DNA from: Ruminococcus_C callidus
Lineage (GTDB): Bacteria > Bacillota > Clostridia > Oscillospirales > Ruminococcaceae
Assembly: GCF_049562855.1 (NCBI RefSeq)
Contig: NZ_CP186925.1
Coordinates: 992,001 to 1,056,000 of the forward strand
Length of the DNA: 64,000 nt
Reading direction: 5' to 3'
Shown here: one piece after another, positions 22,204 through 31,897 of the stretch
Position numbering within the stretch: position 1 is the first letter of the stretch
How the letters are laid out: each line of letters starts with the position of its first letter
Program-made: the position numbers and the translations under genes
Notes under the pieces: model-generated
Database searches by the model: none
Seen by the model: the letters and a program-made list of their open reading frames with translations, nothing else
Told to the model about the DNA's origin: nothing

Positions 22204-24819
22204 ATGAAACAGGAACTGGCGAAATCTTACCAGCCGAAAGACTTTGAAGACCGCATCTATAAAATGTGGAACGACAGCGGAAGCTTCACGCCCCATGTGG
22301 ACTCTGAGAAGCAGCCCTATACCATCGTGATCCCGCCGCCGAACATCACCGGACAGCTGCACATGGGTCATGCACTGGACGAAACTTTGCAGGATATTCT
22401 GATTCGCTGGAAGCGGATGTCCGGCTACAGTGCCCTGTGGCTGCCGGGTACCGACCACGCTTCCATTGCGACCGAAGCCAAGATCGTGGAAGCCATGCGG
22501 AAAGAGGGTATCAAAAAAGAGGACATCGGCAGAGAAGCTTTTCTGGAACGTGCCTGGGCATGGAAGAAGCAGTACGGCGGCAGGATCGTGGAACAGCTGA
22601 AAAAGCTGGGCTCCTCCTGCGACTGGACAAGAGAACGCTTTACCATGGACGAGGGCTGCAGCAAGGCAGTCAAGGAAGTATTTATCAAGTACTACGAGGA
22701 AGGTCTGATCTACCGCGGCAAACGTATCATCAACTGGTGCCCGAAGTGTCTGACTTCCATTTCCGATGCAGAAGTAGAATACGAAGTGCAGGCAGGGCAT
22801 TTCTGGCATCTGCGGTATCCGCTGAAGGACGGCAGCGGCTATCTGGAACTGGCGACCACCCGTCCGGAAACCCTGCTGGGCGATACTGCCGTAGCAGTCA
22901 ACCCCAACGATGAACGCTACAAAGATCTGGTGGGAAAGACACTGATCCTGCCGCTGGTACACCGTGAGATCCCCATTGTGGCAGACGATTATGTGGAAAT
23001 GGACTTCGGAACCGGCGTAGTAAAGATCACACCGGCACACGACCCGAACGACTTTGAAGTGGGGCTGCGGCACAATCTGGAAGTTATCAACGTGATGACC
23101 GATGATGCAAAGATCGTGGACGCATATCCGAAGTATGCCGGCATGGATCGTTATGAGGCAAGAAAGGCAATTGTTGAAGATCTGAAAGCAGAGGGTGCAC
23201 TGGTAGAGATCGAGGACTACAGCCACAATGTAGGTACCTGCTATCGCTGCGGCACCACGGTAGAACCGCGGGTTTCCAAGCAGTGGTTTGTCAAGATGAA
23301 GCCACTGGCACAGCCGGCGATCGACGCTGTCAAGAACGGCAAGACCAAGTTCGTTCCGGAACGGTTCAACAAGATCTATTTCCACTGGCTGGAAAATATC
23401 AAGGACTGGTGTATTTCCCGTCAGCTGTGGTGGGGACACCAGATTCCGGCGTTCTACTGTGACGACTGCGGCGAAATGGTTGTTACCAAGGAAAACAGTG
23501 CAGTCTGCCCGAAGTGCGGCAAGCCCATGCGGCAGGATCCGGATACACTGGACACCTGGTTCAGTTCCGCACTGTGGCCGTTCTCCACACTGGGCTGGCC
23601 GGACAACACCGAGGAACTGAAATACTTCTATCCCACCAATACACTGGTCACCGGTTATGACATCATCTTCTTCTGGGTAGTTCGCATGATGTTCTCTGGT
23701 CTAAAGAACATGGGCGAAGTGCCTTTCGATACTGTTCTGATCCACGGTCTGGTTCGCGACGAGCAGGGCAGAAAGATGTCCAAGTCGCTGGGCAACGGTA
23801 TCGACCCGCTGAAGGTCATTGACGAATTCGGTGCCGATGCTCTGCGGTTTATGCTGGCGACCGGTAATGCTCCCGGAAACGATATGCGTTACAGTGACGA
23901 TAAGGTCAAGGCTGCCCGCAATTTTGCCAACAAGCTGTGGAATGCTTCCCGTTTTATCATGATGAATCTGCCGGAGGATTTCCAGTACCACGGACTGCCG
24001 GAAGATCTGGAGCTGGAAGACCGCTGGATCGTGTCCAAGTTCAACGCCGTTGCCAAGGAAGTGGGCGAGAATCTGGATAAGTTTGAGATCGGTGTGGCAA
24101 GTGCCAAGATCTACGACTTTATCTGGGACGTTTACTGCGACTGGTACATCGAACTGACCAAGCCGCGGATTCAGGCTGGCGGTGCTGCCATGGAAAAGGC
24201 ACAGGCTGTTCTGGTATGGGTAATGCGTGGCATGCTGAAGCTGCTGCACCCGTTCATGCCGTATATCACCGAGGAGATCTGGCAGGTGCTGACTGACGGC
24301 GAATCCATGATTATTGTGGAATCCTATCCGGTCTACGATGCCAAGTATGACTTTGCCGATGCAGTACAGTTCGAAAATGTCATCGATGCCATTCGTGCGA
24401 TCCGGAACCGCCGTACCGAAATGCAGGTGCCGCCGTCCAAGAAAGCACGTGTCTGCATCGAAACGACCGAGCCGGAACTGTACCGGAGCACCGCGGTATT
24501 CTTCGAGAAGCTGGCTTCTGCCTCCGCTGTGGAAGTGGGCGAAAAGTTCGACATGCCGGACGCTGCCACCGCAGTCACGGACAGTGTCCGCATCTTTATC
24601 CCCATGGACGAACTCATTGACAAGGACAAGGAACTGGCACGGCTGAAAAAGGAGCAGGAAAAGGTACAGAAGGATCTGGACTTCCTGAGCAAGAAGCTGT
24701 CCAATCAGGGCTTCCTGGCAAAGGCTCCGGAAAAGCTGGTGGAAGCAGAAAAGGCAAAGCTGGCAAAGGCACAGGAGAAAATGGACAAGATCGTGCAGTC
24801 TATGGCAGCGTTGCAGTAA
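22204..24819 (+). CDS. valS: Valyl-tRNA synthetase
   Basis: The 871-residue class Ia synthetase has HMGH (HIGH-type, about residues 53-56), the editing domain insert (about 180-330), zinc-knuckle-like CxxC pairs (YCDDCGEMV, CPKCGKPM), KMSKS and a C-terminal coiled coil (from about residue 800). It charges tRNA-Val and edits threonine. AAAGGAACGAACTTT precedes the ATG. Control is by the T-box upstream. folC follows 38 nt later. Confidence 0.96.
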   Translation: MKQELAKSYQPKDFEDRIYKMWNDSGSFTPHVDSEKQPYTIVIPPPNITGQLHMGHALDETLQDILIRWKRMSGYSALWLPGTDHASIATEAKIVEAMRKEGIKKEDIGREAFLERAWAWKKQYGGRIVEQLKKLGSSCDWTRERFTMDEGCSKAVKEVFIKYYEEGLIYRGKRIINWCPKCLTSISDAEVEYEVQAGHFWHLRYPLKDGSGYLELATTRPETLLGDTAVAVNPNDERYKDLVGKTLILPLVHREIPIVADDYVEMDFGTGVVKITPAHDPNDFEVGLRHNLEVINVMTDDAKIVDAYPKYAGMDRYEARKAIVEDLKAEGALVEIEDYSHNVGTCYRCGTTVEPRVSKQWFVKMKPLAQPAIDAVKNGKTKFVPERFNKIYFHWLENIKDWCISRQLWWGHQIPAFYCDDCGEMVVTKENSAVCPKCGKPMRQDPDTLDTWFSSALWPFSTLGWPDNTEELKYFYPTNTLVTGYDIIFFWVVRMMFSGLKNMGEVPFDTVLIHGLVRDEQGRKMSKSLGNGIDPLKVIDEFGADALRFMLATGNAPGNDMRYSDDKVKAARNFANKLWNASRFIMMNLPEDFQYHGLPEDLELEDRWIVSKFNAVAKEVGENLDKFEIGVASAKIYDFIWDVYCDWYIELTKPRIQAGGAAMEKAQAVLVWVMRGMLKLLHPFMPYITEEIWQVLTDGESMIIVESYPVYDAKYDFADAVQFENVIDAIRAIRNRRTEMQVPPSKKARVCIETTEPELYRSTAVFFEKLASASAVEVGEKFDMPDAATAVTDSVRIFIPMDELIDKDKELARLKKEQEKVQKDLDFLSKKLSNQGFLAKAPEKLVEAEKAKLAKAQEKMDKIVQSMAALQ

Positions 24820-24857
24820 TGATTGCAGGTATGTGAACGTATGAGGGAGTGAGTGCA

Positions 24858-26138
24858 ATGACGTTTTCCGAAGCAATGACCTATATTCAGGGGTATCAGA
24901 AAAGCGGCAAGCCAGTGCATGACTTGTCCCGCATTCAGGCTCTGCTGGAAGCCCTCGGCAATCCGCAGGAGCAGTTGCAGGTGGTGCATATTGCCGGAAC
25001 CAACGGAAAGGGTTCTGTGACGGCATTTTGTGCGGGGGCGGCAACGGCTGCCGGTTTTCGTACAGGCACACTGACCTCACCCTTTATCCGGCACTATACC
25101 GACCGCATTCAGATCGACGGCAGGGATATTCCGCCGGAGGCACTGTGCCGGTTCTGTGAACAGGTGCAGGCGTGTCCGGTATCGCAGGACTGCTCGCAGT
25201 TCGAGATCACGTTTGCCATTGCTCTGCTCTGGTTCGTGGAACAGAAGTGCGACCTTGTGGTGCTGGAAACCGGCATCGGCGGCCTGCTGGACGCTACCAA
25301 TGTGATAAAGAAGCCGCTGGTTTGTGCGATCACTTCAGTTTCCTTTGACCATATGGCACTGCTGGGGAACACCCTGACGGAAATTGCCGCCCAGAAAGCC
25401 GGTATCATCAAGTCGGGCTGCCCTGTGGTGCTCTCCACGGACAATCCCATGGACGTGGTGTGTCTGGTACAGGACACTGCCAAGCGGAAAAATGCCCAGC
25501 TGGTGATTCCCAACATGCAGGACTGCCGCATTGTGTCGGAAACGCTGGAGGAAATTGTGTTCCAGTATCACAGCTTCACCTATACGCTGCACATGTCCGG
25601 ACGGCATCAGGTGTATAACGCCATGACTGCCATTGAAGTGATTCGGTTTCTGGGCATGCACGGTTATCTGATTACGGCGGCAACGGCAAACGAGGCGTTT
25701 TCCAAGGTGCGTGTCCCCGCGAGAACGGAAGTGCTTCGGAAAAATCCCACAGTACTGCTGGACGGCGGGCACAATCAGGCAGGTGTCATGGCACTGGCGG
25801 AACTGCTGAAACACGCAGGCACCAAGCCGATACACGGCATCTGCGGCATGATCTCCACCAAGGACTATGCCACTGCCTGCCGGATACTGGGTGATGTGCT
25901 GGATACAGTCACATGTGTGGACGATTTTGTACATCACGCCGTCCCGCGTGAAACACTGGCGGCATGCTTCGAAAACCACGCGGAAGTGCACACTGCTCCG
26001 TCATTGCAGCAGGCATATGAAACGGCACTGGCACAGGCAAAGGCAGACGGCGGCATGGTCGTCATCTGCGGCTCTCTGTATCTGGCAAGCGAGGTATTGC
26101 AGCAAAGTGATACAGCGGAAGATCATACGATGCTTTGA
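24858..26138 (+). CDS. folC: Bifunctional folylpolyglutamate/dihydrofolate synthase
   Basis: The 426-residue Mur-ligase-like enzyme has the P-loop AGTNGKGSVTAFC (about 45-57), the TSPFIRHYTDRIQIDG loop and the ETGIGGLLDATN block. It adds glutamates to folates using ATP. The start at 24858 follows GGGAG at 8 nt; a GTG three codons earlier is too close to that site. It is second in the valS operon. Downstream, its terminator hairpin has been split by an IS3-family insertion. Confidence 0.93.
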   Translation: MTFSEAMTYIQGYQKSGKPVHDLSRIQALLEALGNPQEQLQVVHIAGTNGKGSVTAFCAGAATAAGFRTGTLTSPFIRHYTDRIQIDGRDIPPEALCRFCEQVQACPVSQDCSQFEITFAIALLWFVEQKCDLVVLETGIGGLLDATNVIKKPLVCAITSVSFDHMALLGNTLTEIAAQKAGIIKSGCPVVLSTDNPMDVVCLVQDTAKRKNAQLVIPNMQDCRIVSETLEEIVFQYHSFTYTLHMSGRHQVYNAMTAIEVIRFLGMHGYLITAATANEAFSKVRVPARTEVLRKNPTVLLDGGHNQAGVMALAELLKHAGTKPIHGICGMISTKDYATACRILGDVLDTVTCVDDFVHHAVPRETLAACFENHAEVHTAPSLQQAYETALAQAKADGGMVVICGSLYLASEVLQQSDTAEDHTML

Positions 26139-26143
26139 TATAA

Positions 26144-26166
26144 GGCAGGCTTTGTGCGGTGTTGCC
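26144..26166 (+). repeat. MITE end fragment
   Basis: GGCAGGCTTTGTGCGGTGTTGCC: the right end of a short MITE with a mostly deleted left end, 5 bp after the folC stop. Confidence 0.55.
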
Positions 26167-26184
26167 TAAACTTTTAGCATGATA

Positions 26185-26199
26185 AAACCGGTACGGGAA
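26185..26199 (+). terminator. Left arm of a terminator hairpin split by the IS3-family element
   Basis: AAACCGGTACGGGAA (26185-26199) pairs 14 of 15 bases, plus one G-U, with TTCCTGTACCGGTTT at 27545-27559, which is followed by CTTTGTTTT. Without the 1,338-bp insertion these form one strong terminator with a loop of about 4 nt. Confidence 0.75.
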
Positions 26200-26283
26200 A
26201 ATATGAACTGACCCCAAAAAGTTAGACAAAGATTCAAAAGAAAATCTATGCAAAGCGACTAAGAGGAATCTTGGTCGCTTTTG

Positions 26284-27120
26284 CTATGCAGCTTCCTGTC
26301 TGAAATCTATAGGAGATAGACCATTAAGCTTAAGCTTGATGCGTTTGTTGTTGTACCATTCTATGTATTCATGAAGCTCTTCAATGAAATGCTCGACAGA
26401 ATGAAATTCCTGCAAATAGAGAAGCTCCGTTTTCAGCAAACTGAAAAAGTTCTCGGCACAGGCATTGTCAAGACAATTCCCCTTTCGGGACATGCTCTGT
26501 TTGACGCCTTTCTCTTTCAGCATTTTTTGATAGTGCTTATGCTGATACTGCCATCCTTGATCGGAATGAAGAATCAGATTTGTATTGTCCGGTATTTTTG
26601 AAAACGCTTTCTCAAGCATATCTGTTACCTGGTTCAAATTCGGATGACGGCTTAAATTGTATGAGATCACTTCGCCATTATATAAATCAATGATGGGTGA
26701 CAGATACAGCTTAATTCCAAACAACGCAAATTCAGTAACGTCAGTTACCCACTTCTGATTTGGCTTATCTGCTTTGAAATCCCGTTCCAAAAGATTCGGT
26801 GCGATTCTGCCGACATCACCCTTGTATGAGTTGTACTTGTGCATACGAACACGGCAAAATATACCCATTTTACGCATCAGTTTCTGTACTGTCTTGTGAT
26901 TGACAACAAACTTCTTCTTCAATTCTTTGGTGATTCTCCGATATCCATAACGACCTTTGCTTTCATCGTAAATGCGGCGTATTTCAGTTTTGATTTCAGC
27001 ATATCGATCCGGCTTTGGATGATCAAATTGCTTACTGTAATAGTAGTAGGTACTGCGGGGAATATCAGCAATCTCAATGAGCAGCCCTATCTTATGTTCA
27101 TGCCTCAGTTCCCATATCAC
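26284..27120 (-). CDS. IS3-family transposase OrfB (DDE catalytic part)
   Basis: The 278-residue protein has the HTH_21-like region (YAEIKTEIRRIYDESKGRYG) and the rve core. The catalytic acids are visible in WVTDVTEF, LHSDQGWQY and CAENFFSLLK. The frame opens at a GTG that overlaps the TGA of OrfA (GTGA). Expression is by coupling or by a -1 frameshift that fuses OrfA and OrfB. A short A-run (GAGAAAAAGC) lies 10-20 nt before the OrfA stop, but a perfect slippery heptamer is not evident. Confidence 0.9.
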   Translation of the reverse strand: MIWELRHEHKIGLLIEIADIPRSTYYYYSKQFDHPKPDRYAEIKTEIRRIYDESKGRYGYRRITKELKKKFVVNHKTVQKLMRKMGIFCRVRMHKYNSYKGDVGRIAPNLLERDFKADKPNQKWVTDVTEFALFGIKLYLSPIIDLYNGEVISYNLSRHPNLNQVTDMLEKAFSKIPDNTNLILHSDQGWQYQHKHYQKMLKEKGVKQSMSRKGNCLDNACAENFFSLLKTELLYLQEFHSVEHFIEELHEYIEWYNNKRIKLKLNGLSPIDFRQEAA

Positions 27121-27461
27121 TTGTGCTTTTTCTCTTGCCGTACCCTCTCGGCAACCAAGGCATTCAATTTTTTTAAGTACGCATTCTCCGCACGAAGGCG
27201 CTGTACTTCTGCAATCAGATCTTCTTCTACTTCTTTCTTGATTTTCGGAGACCGCCCTGTGGATTTCCTTCCTCTGCGTTCTACGTAAAGTCCCTCCGCT
27301 CCTTCCTCAAGATAGATTCGTTCCCAGGCTGTTACTCTACTATTCGGTATGTCAAATTGACGTGCAGTTTCACGATAGCTTAACTTTTCTCTGTGCATTG
27401 TTTCCACTACTTTGATTTTGAATTCCGGCGTGTATCTTTTGTTCGGCTGTCCTTTTGGCAT
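27117..27461 (-). CDS. IS3-family transposase OrfA (DNA-binding part)
   Basis: The 114-residue protein has a helix-turn-helix (KLSYRETARQFDIPNSRVTAWE, about residues 26-47) that recognises the IS ends and a C-terminal leucine-zipper-like helix (VEEDLIAEVQRLRAENAYLK). The start MPKGQPNKRYTPEF was chosen for its fit to the family and the AAAGGGGG site; a TTG 27 codons earlier lies at the IS tip. Confidence 0.88.
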   Translation of the reverse strand: MPKGQPNKRYTPEFKIKVVETMHREKLSYRETARQFDIPNSRVTAWERIYLEEGAEGLYVERRGRKSTGRSPKIKKEVEEDLIAEVQRLRAENAYLKKLNALVAERVRQEKKHK

Positions 27462-27586
27462 AAAAATGCCCCCTTTCGTTAGACTTTTTAATTGGTATAT
27501 TTCTATTATACCATATTGTCTAACAAAAGGGGAGCATTTCAATATTCCTGTACCGGTTTCTTTGTTTTATTGATTCAGTGTGAAAA

Positions 27587-29377
27587 TCACGCGTCCACGA
27601 CTTCGTCCAGTGTGGGCTGTCCCAGTTCCAGATAGTAATGGTTCAGATACTGGTGGTAGGATTCCTGAAAGGTTTCATCGTTTTCTTTCAGCTTGAACAG
27701 ATACTTGTGGATATTCTGCTGTTCGTCGATTTCGATCAGCACGCCGGCAATGTTGGAACAATGGTCGGAAATGCGTTCGATGTTGGTGAGCAGATCCTGA
27801 TAGATGTAGCCCAGTTCCACGGTGCATTCTTCGTTTTGCAGCCGCTTGATGTGGCGGTTTTTCAGTTCCAGATTCAGGGTGTCGATAACTTCTTCCAGCG
27901 GCTCTACCTGGTGTGCAATGGCGAGGTCGTCCTTTTCGAACGCCTGATATGCCATGTTCAGTGTTTCCAGCAGAGCATCACACAGGGTACGCAGTTCCTT
28001 TGCGGCATCGCCGGAGAAGTGCAGCCCCTTTTCGTGGAGTTCGTGTGCCGATTCCATGATATTCACCGCATGATCACCAATTCGCTCGAAATTGCCGATG
28101 CAGTGCAGCATTTTCGAAACTGTCCGGCTGTCCTTGGAGGAAAGGCTGTGCTTGCTGATGCGTACCAGATAGGCGTTCAGCTTATCCTCGTATTTGTCGA
28201 TGCGGTTTTCGTTTTCCTCAATTTGTTCTTCGGTGGCTTTGTCATACTGGAACAGCATGTTGATCGCCAGTTTCATTGTGGTCTTGGACAACTCTGCCAT
28301 TTCCATGGTCACACCGTGACAGACTTCAATGGCAACTGCTGGTGTTGCCAGCAGGCGTTCGTCCAGCATAGCATGCTTTTCCTTGGCTTCCTTTTCCTTT
28401 TTGCTGTCCCGTACCAGCGTATACGCCAGCTTTTCCAGCAGCTTGGTGAACGGCAGCAGCATTGCTGTAGTGACAATATTGAAGATCGTGTGTACCAGAG
28501 CCACGCCAGCTGGATCAATTGCAGAGCCGACAAAGGCGAAGTCCAGCAGCCAGTACAGTCCGTAGAATATCGGCAGAATCACCAGTGTGCCGATGCAGTT
28601 AAAGCAGATGTGCACACATGCCACCCGCTTGGCACTGCGGTTTACGCCGATGCTGGAGAGCAGGGCGGTGACACAGGTACCGATGTTCTGTCCCATGATG
28701 ATCGGGATCGCCATGCCGTAGGTGACCTGTCCGGTGAGGGAGAGTGCCTGTAGGATTCCCACAGAAGCGGCGGAACTCTGGATCACGCCGGTGAAAACGG
28801 CTCCTACCAGAACGCCCATGATCGGGTTCCGGAACGCGGTGAGAATGTGGGAGAACTGCGGGGAATCTGCCAGCGGGCTGACGGCTCCGCTCATCAGGGT
28901 CATGCCCGTCATCAGCACGGAGAATCCCACCATGATCTTGCCGATGTCCTTGGTGCGGTTATGCTTGGCAGTCATGATCATAATGACACCGATCAGAGCA
29001 ATGATCGGGGAGAACGATTCCGGCTTCAGCATTTTCAGGAAGGGATTGTCCCCCTCGATGCCGGAAAGGCTCAGGATCCATGCAGTCAGCGTGGTGCCCA
29101 CATTGGAGCCCATGAGTACGCCGATCGTCTGGCTCAGTTCCATGATGCCGGAGTTGACGAGCCCGACCAGCATGACGGTCAGGGCGGAGGAGGACTGAAT
29201 GGCAATGGTAATGCCCATGCCCAGCAACAGGCTCTTGAACTTGTTGGAAGTCATCTTTTTCAGAACGATTTCCAGCTTGCCGCCGGCGAGTTTCTCCAGA
29301 CCGGAGGACATGACGTTCATGCCGTACAGGAAGAACGCCAGACCGCCCAGCAGGGTAATGACGGAAAAAATATCCAT
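27587..29377 (-). CDS. Na+/phosphate cotransporter (NptA/PhoU fusion type)
   Basis: The 596-residue protein has two copies of the Na/Pi cotransporter repeat. These are marked by the QSSSALTVMLVG segment (about residues 61-72) and GVIQSSAASVGIL in the second repeat, with GSNVGTTLTAW and GQNIGTCVTAL as their partners. A C-terminal PhoU-like helical domain follows (about 360-575). It imports phosphate with sodium or has a related anion role. The ATG follows AAGGAGT. It lies downstream (plus side) of the split terminator and is followed by a MITE upstream of its start. Confidence 0.9.
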   Translation of the reverse strand: MDIFSVITLLGGLAFFLYGMNVMSSGLEKLAGGKLEIVLKKMTSNKFKSLLLGMGITIAIQSSSALTVMLVGLVNSGIMELSQTIGVLMGSNVGTTLTAWILSLSGIEGDNPFLKMLKPESFSPIIALIGVIMIMTAKHNRTKDIGKIMVGFSVLMTGMTLMSGAVSPLADSPQFSHILTAFRNPIMGVLVGAVFTGVIQSSAASVGILQALSLTGQVTYGMAIPIIMGQNIGTCVTALLSSIGVNRSAKRVACVHICFNCIGTLVILPIFYGLYWLLDFAFVGSAIDPAGVALVHTIFNIVTTAMLLPFTKLLEKLAYTLVRDSKKEKEAKEKHAMLDERLLATPAVAIEVCHGVTMEMAELSKTTMKLAINMLFQYDKATEEQIEENENRIDKYEDKLNAYLVRISKHSLSSKDSRTVSKMLHCIGNFERIGDHAVNIMESAHELHEKGLHFSGDAAKELRTLCDALLETLNMAYQAFEKDDLAIAHQVEPLEEVIDTLNLELKNRHIKRLQNEECTVELGYIYQDLLTNIERISDHCSNIAGVLIEIDEQQNIHKYLFKLKENDETFQESYHQYLNHYYLELGQPTLDEVVDA

Positions 29378-29427
29378 AGGTTTCGACTCCTTATTGCTGC
29401 CCCGTGAAAACAGGGGCATTTTTCTGG

Positions 29428-29599
29428 GGCAATACCGCACAAAGATTGTGCGACAGATGCGTCGTCAAATTTTTCGTCAGATGAAACAAAAAGCGGAGTG
29501 AATACTTGATGTATTCACGAGCATTTTTGTGAAATATGACGGGAAATTTGCAAGCAGATGGCGTGCAAAGTCGCCAGACGCTCTTTGTGCGGTATTGCC
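29428..29599 (-). repeat. 172-bp palindromic MITE-like element, copy 4
   Basis: Inverse orientation, with a perfect CTGG duplication (29424-29427 and 29600-29603). It lies 50 bp upstream of the Na/Pi transporter start. Confidence 0.92.
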
Positions 29600-29778
29600 C
29601 TGGGATAACACCGCAAAGTGCTTGCGTTGTACTGCCATTATTATACCGGTTCTCTGTAAAGTCTGCACGGTGGCTATGTAAAATCTGCGTAAAAAATAAG
29701 TTGCGTTTTGTCGAAGCTGGAGAGGGCAGTCTGAGGTATTGCCCTAAGGAAACACTGAATTTCACAACACCGCACATG

Positions 29779-29808
29779 AAAAAAAGCATCTCAACGAGAT
29801 GCTTTTTT
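29779..29808. terminator. Bidirectional terminator
   Basis: AAAAAAAGCATCTC-AAC-GAGATGCTTTTTT, a perfect hairpin with A/T tails, ending the minus-strand CorC-like gene. Confidence 0.85.
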
Positions 29809-29844
29809 GTATTCTAATGCTGTTTTCTCCGGAAAAGTCTTCTG

Positions 29845-31161
29845 TTACAGTGGATTTGCCGGAGAATGCTCCAGCCGGACGATTGCCTTTTCCACACAGT
29901 GCTGCCGGACGTTGAGAATGCGGATCAGGTATCCCTCGATCTCCAGCTTCAGGCGGCTGCCGTCCTTTGGAATCTCGCCCAGCTTGCCGATGAGAAAGCC
30001 GCTGAAGGTTTCGTATTCCTCCGCATCGGAAAATTCGTGATCCAGAGCCTTTGCCACATCGTGGAGGGAACAGGTGCCGCGGATCTTCCACGTTTTCGAA
30101 TCCAGACGTTCCAGTTCCGGTTCCTGCCGTTCGGTTTCGTCATCGTCGAAATCTCCGACCAGCTGTTCCACCAGATCGGTCACAGTAATGATACCGCACA
30201 TGCCGCCGTATTCGTCCACAACGACTGCAAAATGGTCTGCGTGCCGTTTCATCTTGCTGAACAACTCGTCAGCTTTCATGGTTTCGTGAATGAAATAGGG
30301 CGTGTGTACAGCGTGTTCCATGACGAATTCCTTGGTGCGGTTTTGCAGCCGGAAAAAGTCCTTGGCGTTGAGCACGCCTACGATCTGGTCTACGCTGTCC
30401 CCGCAGACCGGATAGACCGAGTGGCGGGATTCATGAATAGTCTGTTCCCATTGAGCAATGGTTTCGTCCAGCCAGAGCACCGCCACTTCCTTGCGGTGGG
30501 TGCAGATCTCGCCGACAGTCAGATCGTCAAATGCAAATACATTTTTAATGAGGTCGTTTTCTTCGGTGTCGATCGTTCCTTTTTTGTGTCCCGCATCTGC
30601 CATGAGCAGCAGGTCTTCTTCCGTGACGATCTCGTCCTCACTGTTGGGGTCAATGCCGCAGAGCCGCAGGATTCCGTTGGTGGATTTGGTCAGCAGCCAC
30701 ACCAGCGGGGCGAACAGCTTGGAAATTACCGTGATCGGTCCGGACATTGTCAGCGAAAATTTTTCGGCATTCTTCATGGCAATGCGTTTCGGCACCATTT
30801 CGCCAAAGACAATGGAAAAATAGGAGATGACCAGTGTTACCAGAATGACGGAAATCGTGTTCAGCACAGAGGTACTCAACCCGATGCCGGTCTTTTGAAG
30901 CAGCCCCGTCAGCTTTTCCGCGAAGCTGTCGGAGGCAAATGCCGCACCCAGAAAGCCGGACAGGGTGATCGCCACCTGAATCGTTGCCAGAAATCCGGAG
31001 GAGTTCCGCACCATTTTCAACAGCCAGCGGGCACGCTTGTTGCCGTTTTCCACTTCTTTTTCCAGTTTTGCCTCGTTGACGGAGATCACCGCGATCTCTG
31101 TGCCGGCGAATACGGCGTTCAGGGCGATCAGGGCGATCTGCAATAAAATTAAACCTACCAT
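29845..31161 (-). CDS. CNNM/CorC-type membrane protein (hemolysin-C family)
   Basis: The 438-residue protein has an N-terminal DUF21/CNNM membrane domain (about residues 1-190, with GTEIAVISVN and FGEMVPKRIAMKN), two CBS domains (about 205-330, with GVLNAKDFF and GIITVTDLVEQLVGD) and a C-terminal CorC_HlyC domain. Such proteins handle Mg2+ efflux or homeostasis. The start MVGLILLQIALI was set by the membrane domain; residues read farther upstream come from MITE sequence. The nearest purine-rich site (AAAGG) is about 17 nt away, so the exact start is uncertain. Confidence 0.85.
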   Translation of the reverse strand: MVGLILLQIALIALNAVFAGTEIAVISVNEAKLEKEVENGNKRARWLLKMVRNSSGFLATIQVAITLSGFLGAAFASDSFAEKLTGLLQKTGIGLSTSVLNTISVILVTLVISYFSIVFGEMVPKRIAMKNAEKFSLTMSGPITVISKLFAPLVWLLTKSTNGILRLCGIDPNSEDEIVTEEDLLLMADAGHKKGTIDTEENDLIKNVFAFDDLTVGEICTHRKEVAVLWLDETIAQWEQTIHESRHSVYPVCGDSVDQIVGVLNAKDFFRLQNRTKEFVMEHAVHTPYFIHETMKADELFSKMKRHADHFAVVVDEYGGMCGIITVTDLVEQLVGDFDDDETERQEPELERLDSKTWKIRGTCSLHDVAKALDHEFSDAEEYETFSGFLIGKLGEIPKDGSRLKLEIEGYLIRILNVRQHCVEKAIVRLEHSPANPL

Positions 31162-31215
31162 TTGAGAAAAAATTCCAACCTTTCTTACTACAATATTATG
31201 TGTGATTTCTGTAAA

Positions 31216-31387
31216 GGCAATACCGCACAAAGAACGTCTGGCGACTTTGCACGCCATCTGCTTGCAAATTTCCCGTCATATTTCACAAAAATGCTCGTGA
31301 ATACATCAAGTATTCACTCCGCTTTTTGTTTCATCTGACGAAAAATTTGACGACGCATCTGTCGCACAATCTTTGTGCGGTATTGCC
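31216..31387 (+). repeat. 172-bp palindromic MITE-like element, copy 5
   Basis: Perfect TAAA duplication (31212-31215 and 31388-31391). It lies upstream of the CorC-like gene and would add false codons to its frame. Confidence 0.92.
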
Positions 31388-31583
31388 TAAAAAATACAAA
31401 AAGACACAGCTAGCACCGCATACGGTGCAGACTATGCCTTCTACAGGCAGCACGAACGCAAAAAATGCCATACCTCTGCTGTATCACAGGGCATCGTGCT
31501 GTCATCATGATTCGATTCGGATTTGTTGTGTCGCTGTCATCGGCGGCGTCCATGAAAAATTTCCTCCAGTTACTCTCATAAAG

Positions 31584-31629
31584 GAAACGCTGCATAAAGT
31601 CCGTTTGCCGGCTTTGTACAGTGTTGACT
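31584..31629 (+). repeat. 46-bp short MITE derivative
   Basis: GGAAACGCTGCATAAAG, a GTCCGTTTGCCGGC-like centre, then CTTTGTACAGTGTTGAC. The flanks TAAA/TGAA differ by one base. The remainder of 31392-31789 shows no gene. Confidence 0.6.
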
Positions 31630-31789
31630 GAAATATTTTAAATCATATTCTATCACCTTTTTGTGCACTTGTCAATAGCATTTCAAAAGTTTGTGGAAAC
31701 TCCACAAGAAATATTGACAGTCGGACACACCGGACAGGCGGAATACTTTCCGGTTCTTCGAAAAAAATTCAACTTTTTTCAAAAAGGGC

Positions 31790-31818
31790 TTGCAATGTGA
31801 TGTGAAATGTGCTATAAT
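31790..31818 (+). promoter_or_regulatory. Promoter of the EF-G-like gene
   Basis: TTGCAA (31790-31795), 17 nt, TATAAT (31813-31818). Confidence 0.75.
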
Positions 31819-31897
31819 TGCAATATGCAGTTGAAATAAAATTAGGCAACTTGCTAAATTGCTGCGAAATAGAATTTATGATAGGAGCGAAAAAGCT

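Larger units (their letters stand above)
26204..27541 (-). mobile_element. IS3-family (IS150-like) insertion sequence
   Basis: A 1,338-bp element with imperfect terminal repeats (TGAACTGACCCCAAAAAGTT left; TGAAATGCTCCCCTTTTGTT right, read inward), both running on into AGACAA. It has two overlapping transposase frames and a 3-bp target duplication ATA (26201-26203 and 27542-27544). It sits exactly in the loop of a terminator hairpin. Both frames look intact, so it may be active. Confidence 0.88.

Noticed and set aside
31162..31257. N-terminal extension of the CorC-like protein starting MACKVARRSLCGIA
   Set aside because: These codons come from the MITE end. The same peptide appears wherever a 172-bp copy lies near a frame (for example near 2640 and 38224), so it is repeat sequence, not protein.
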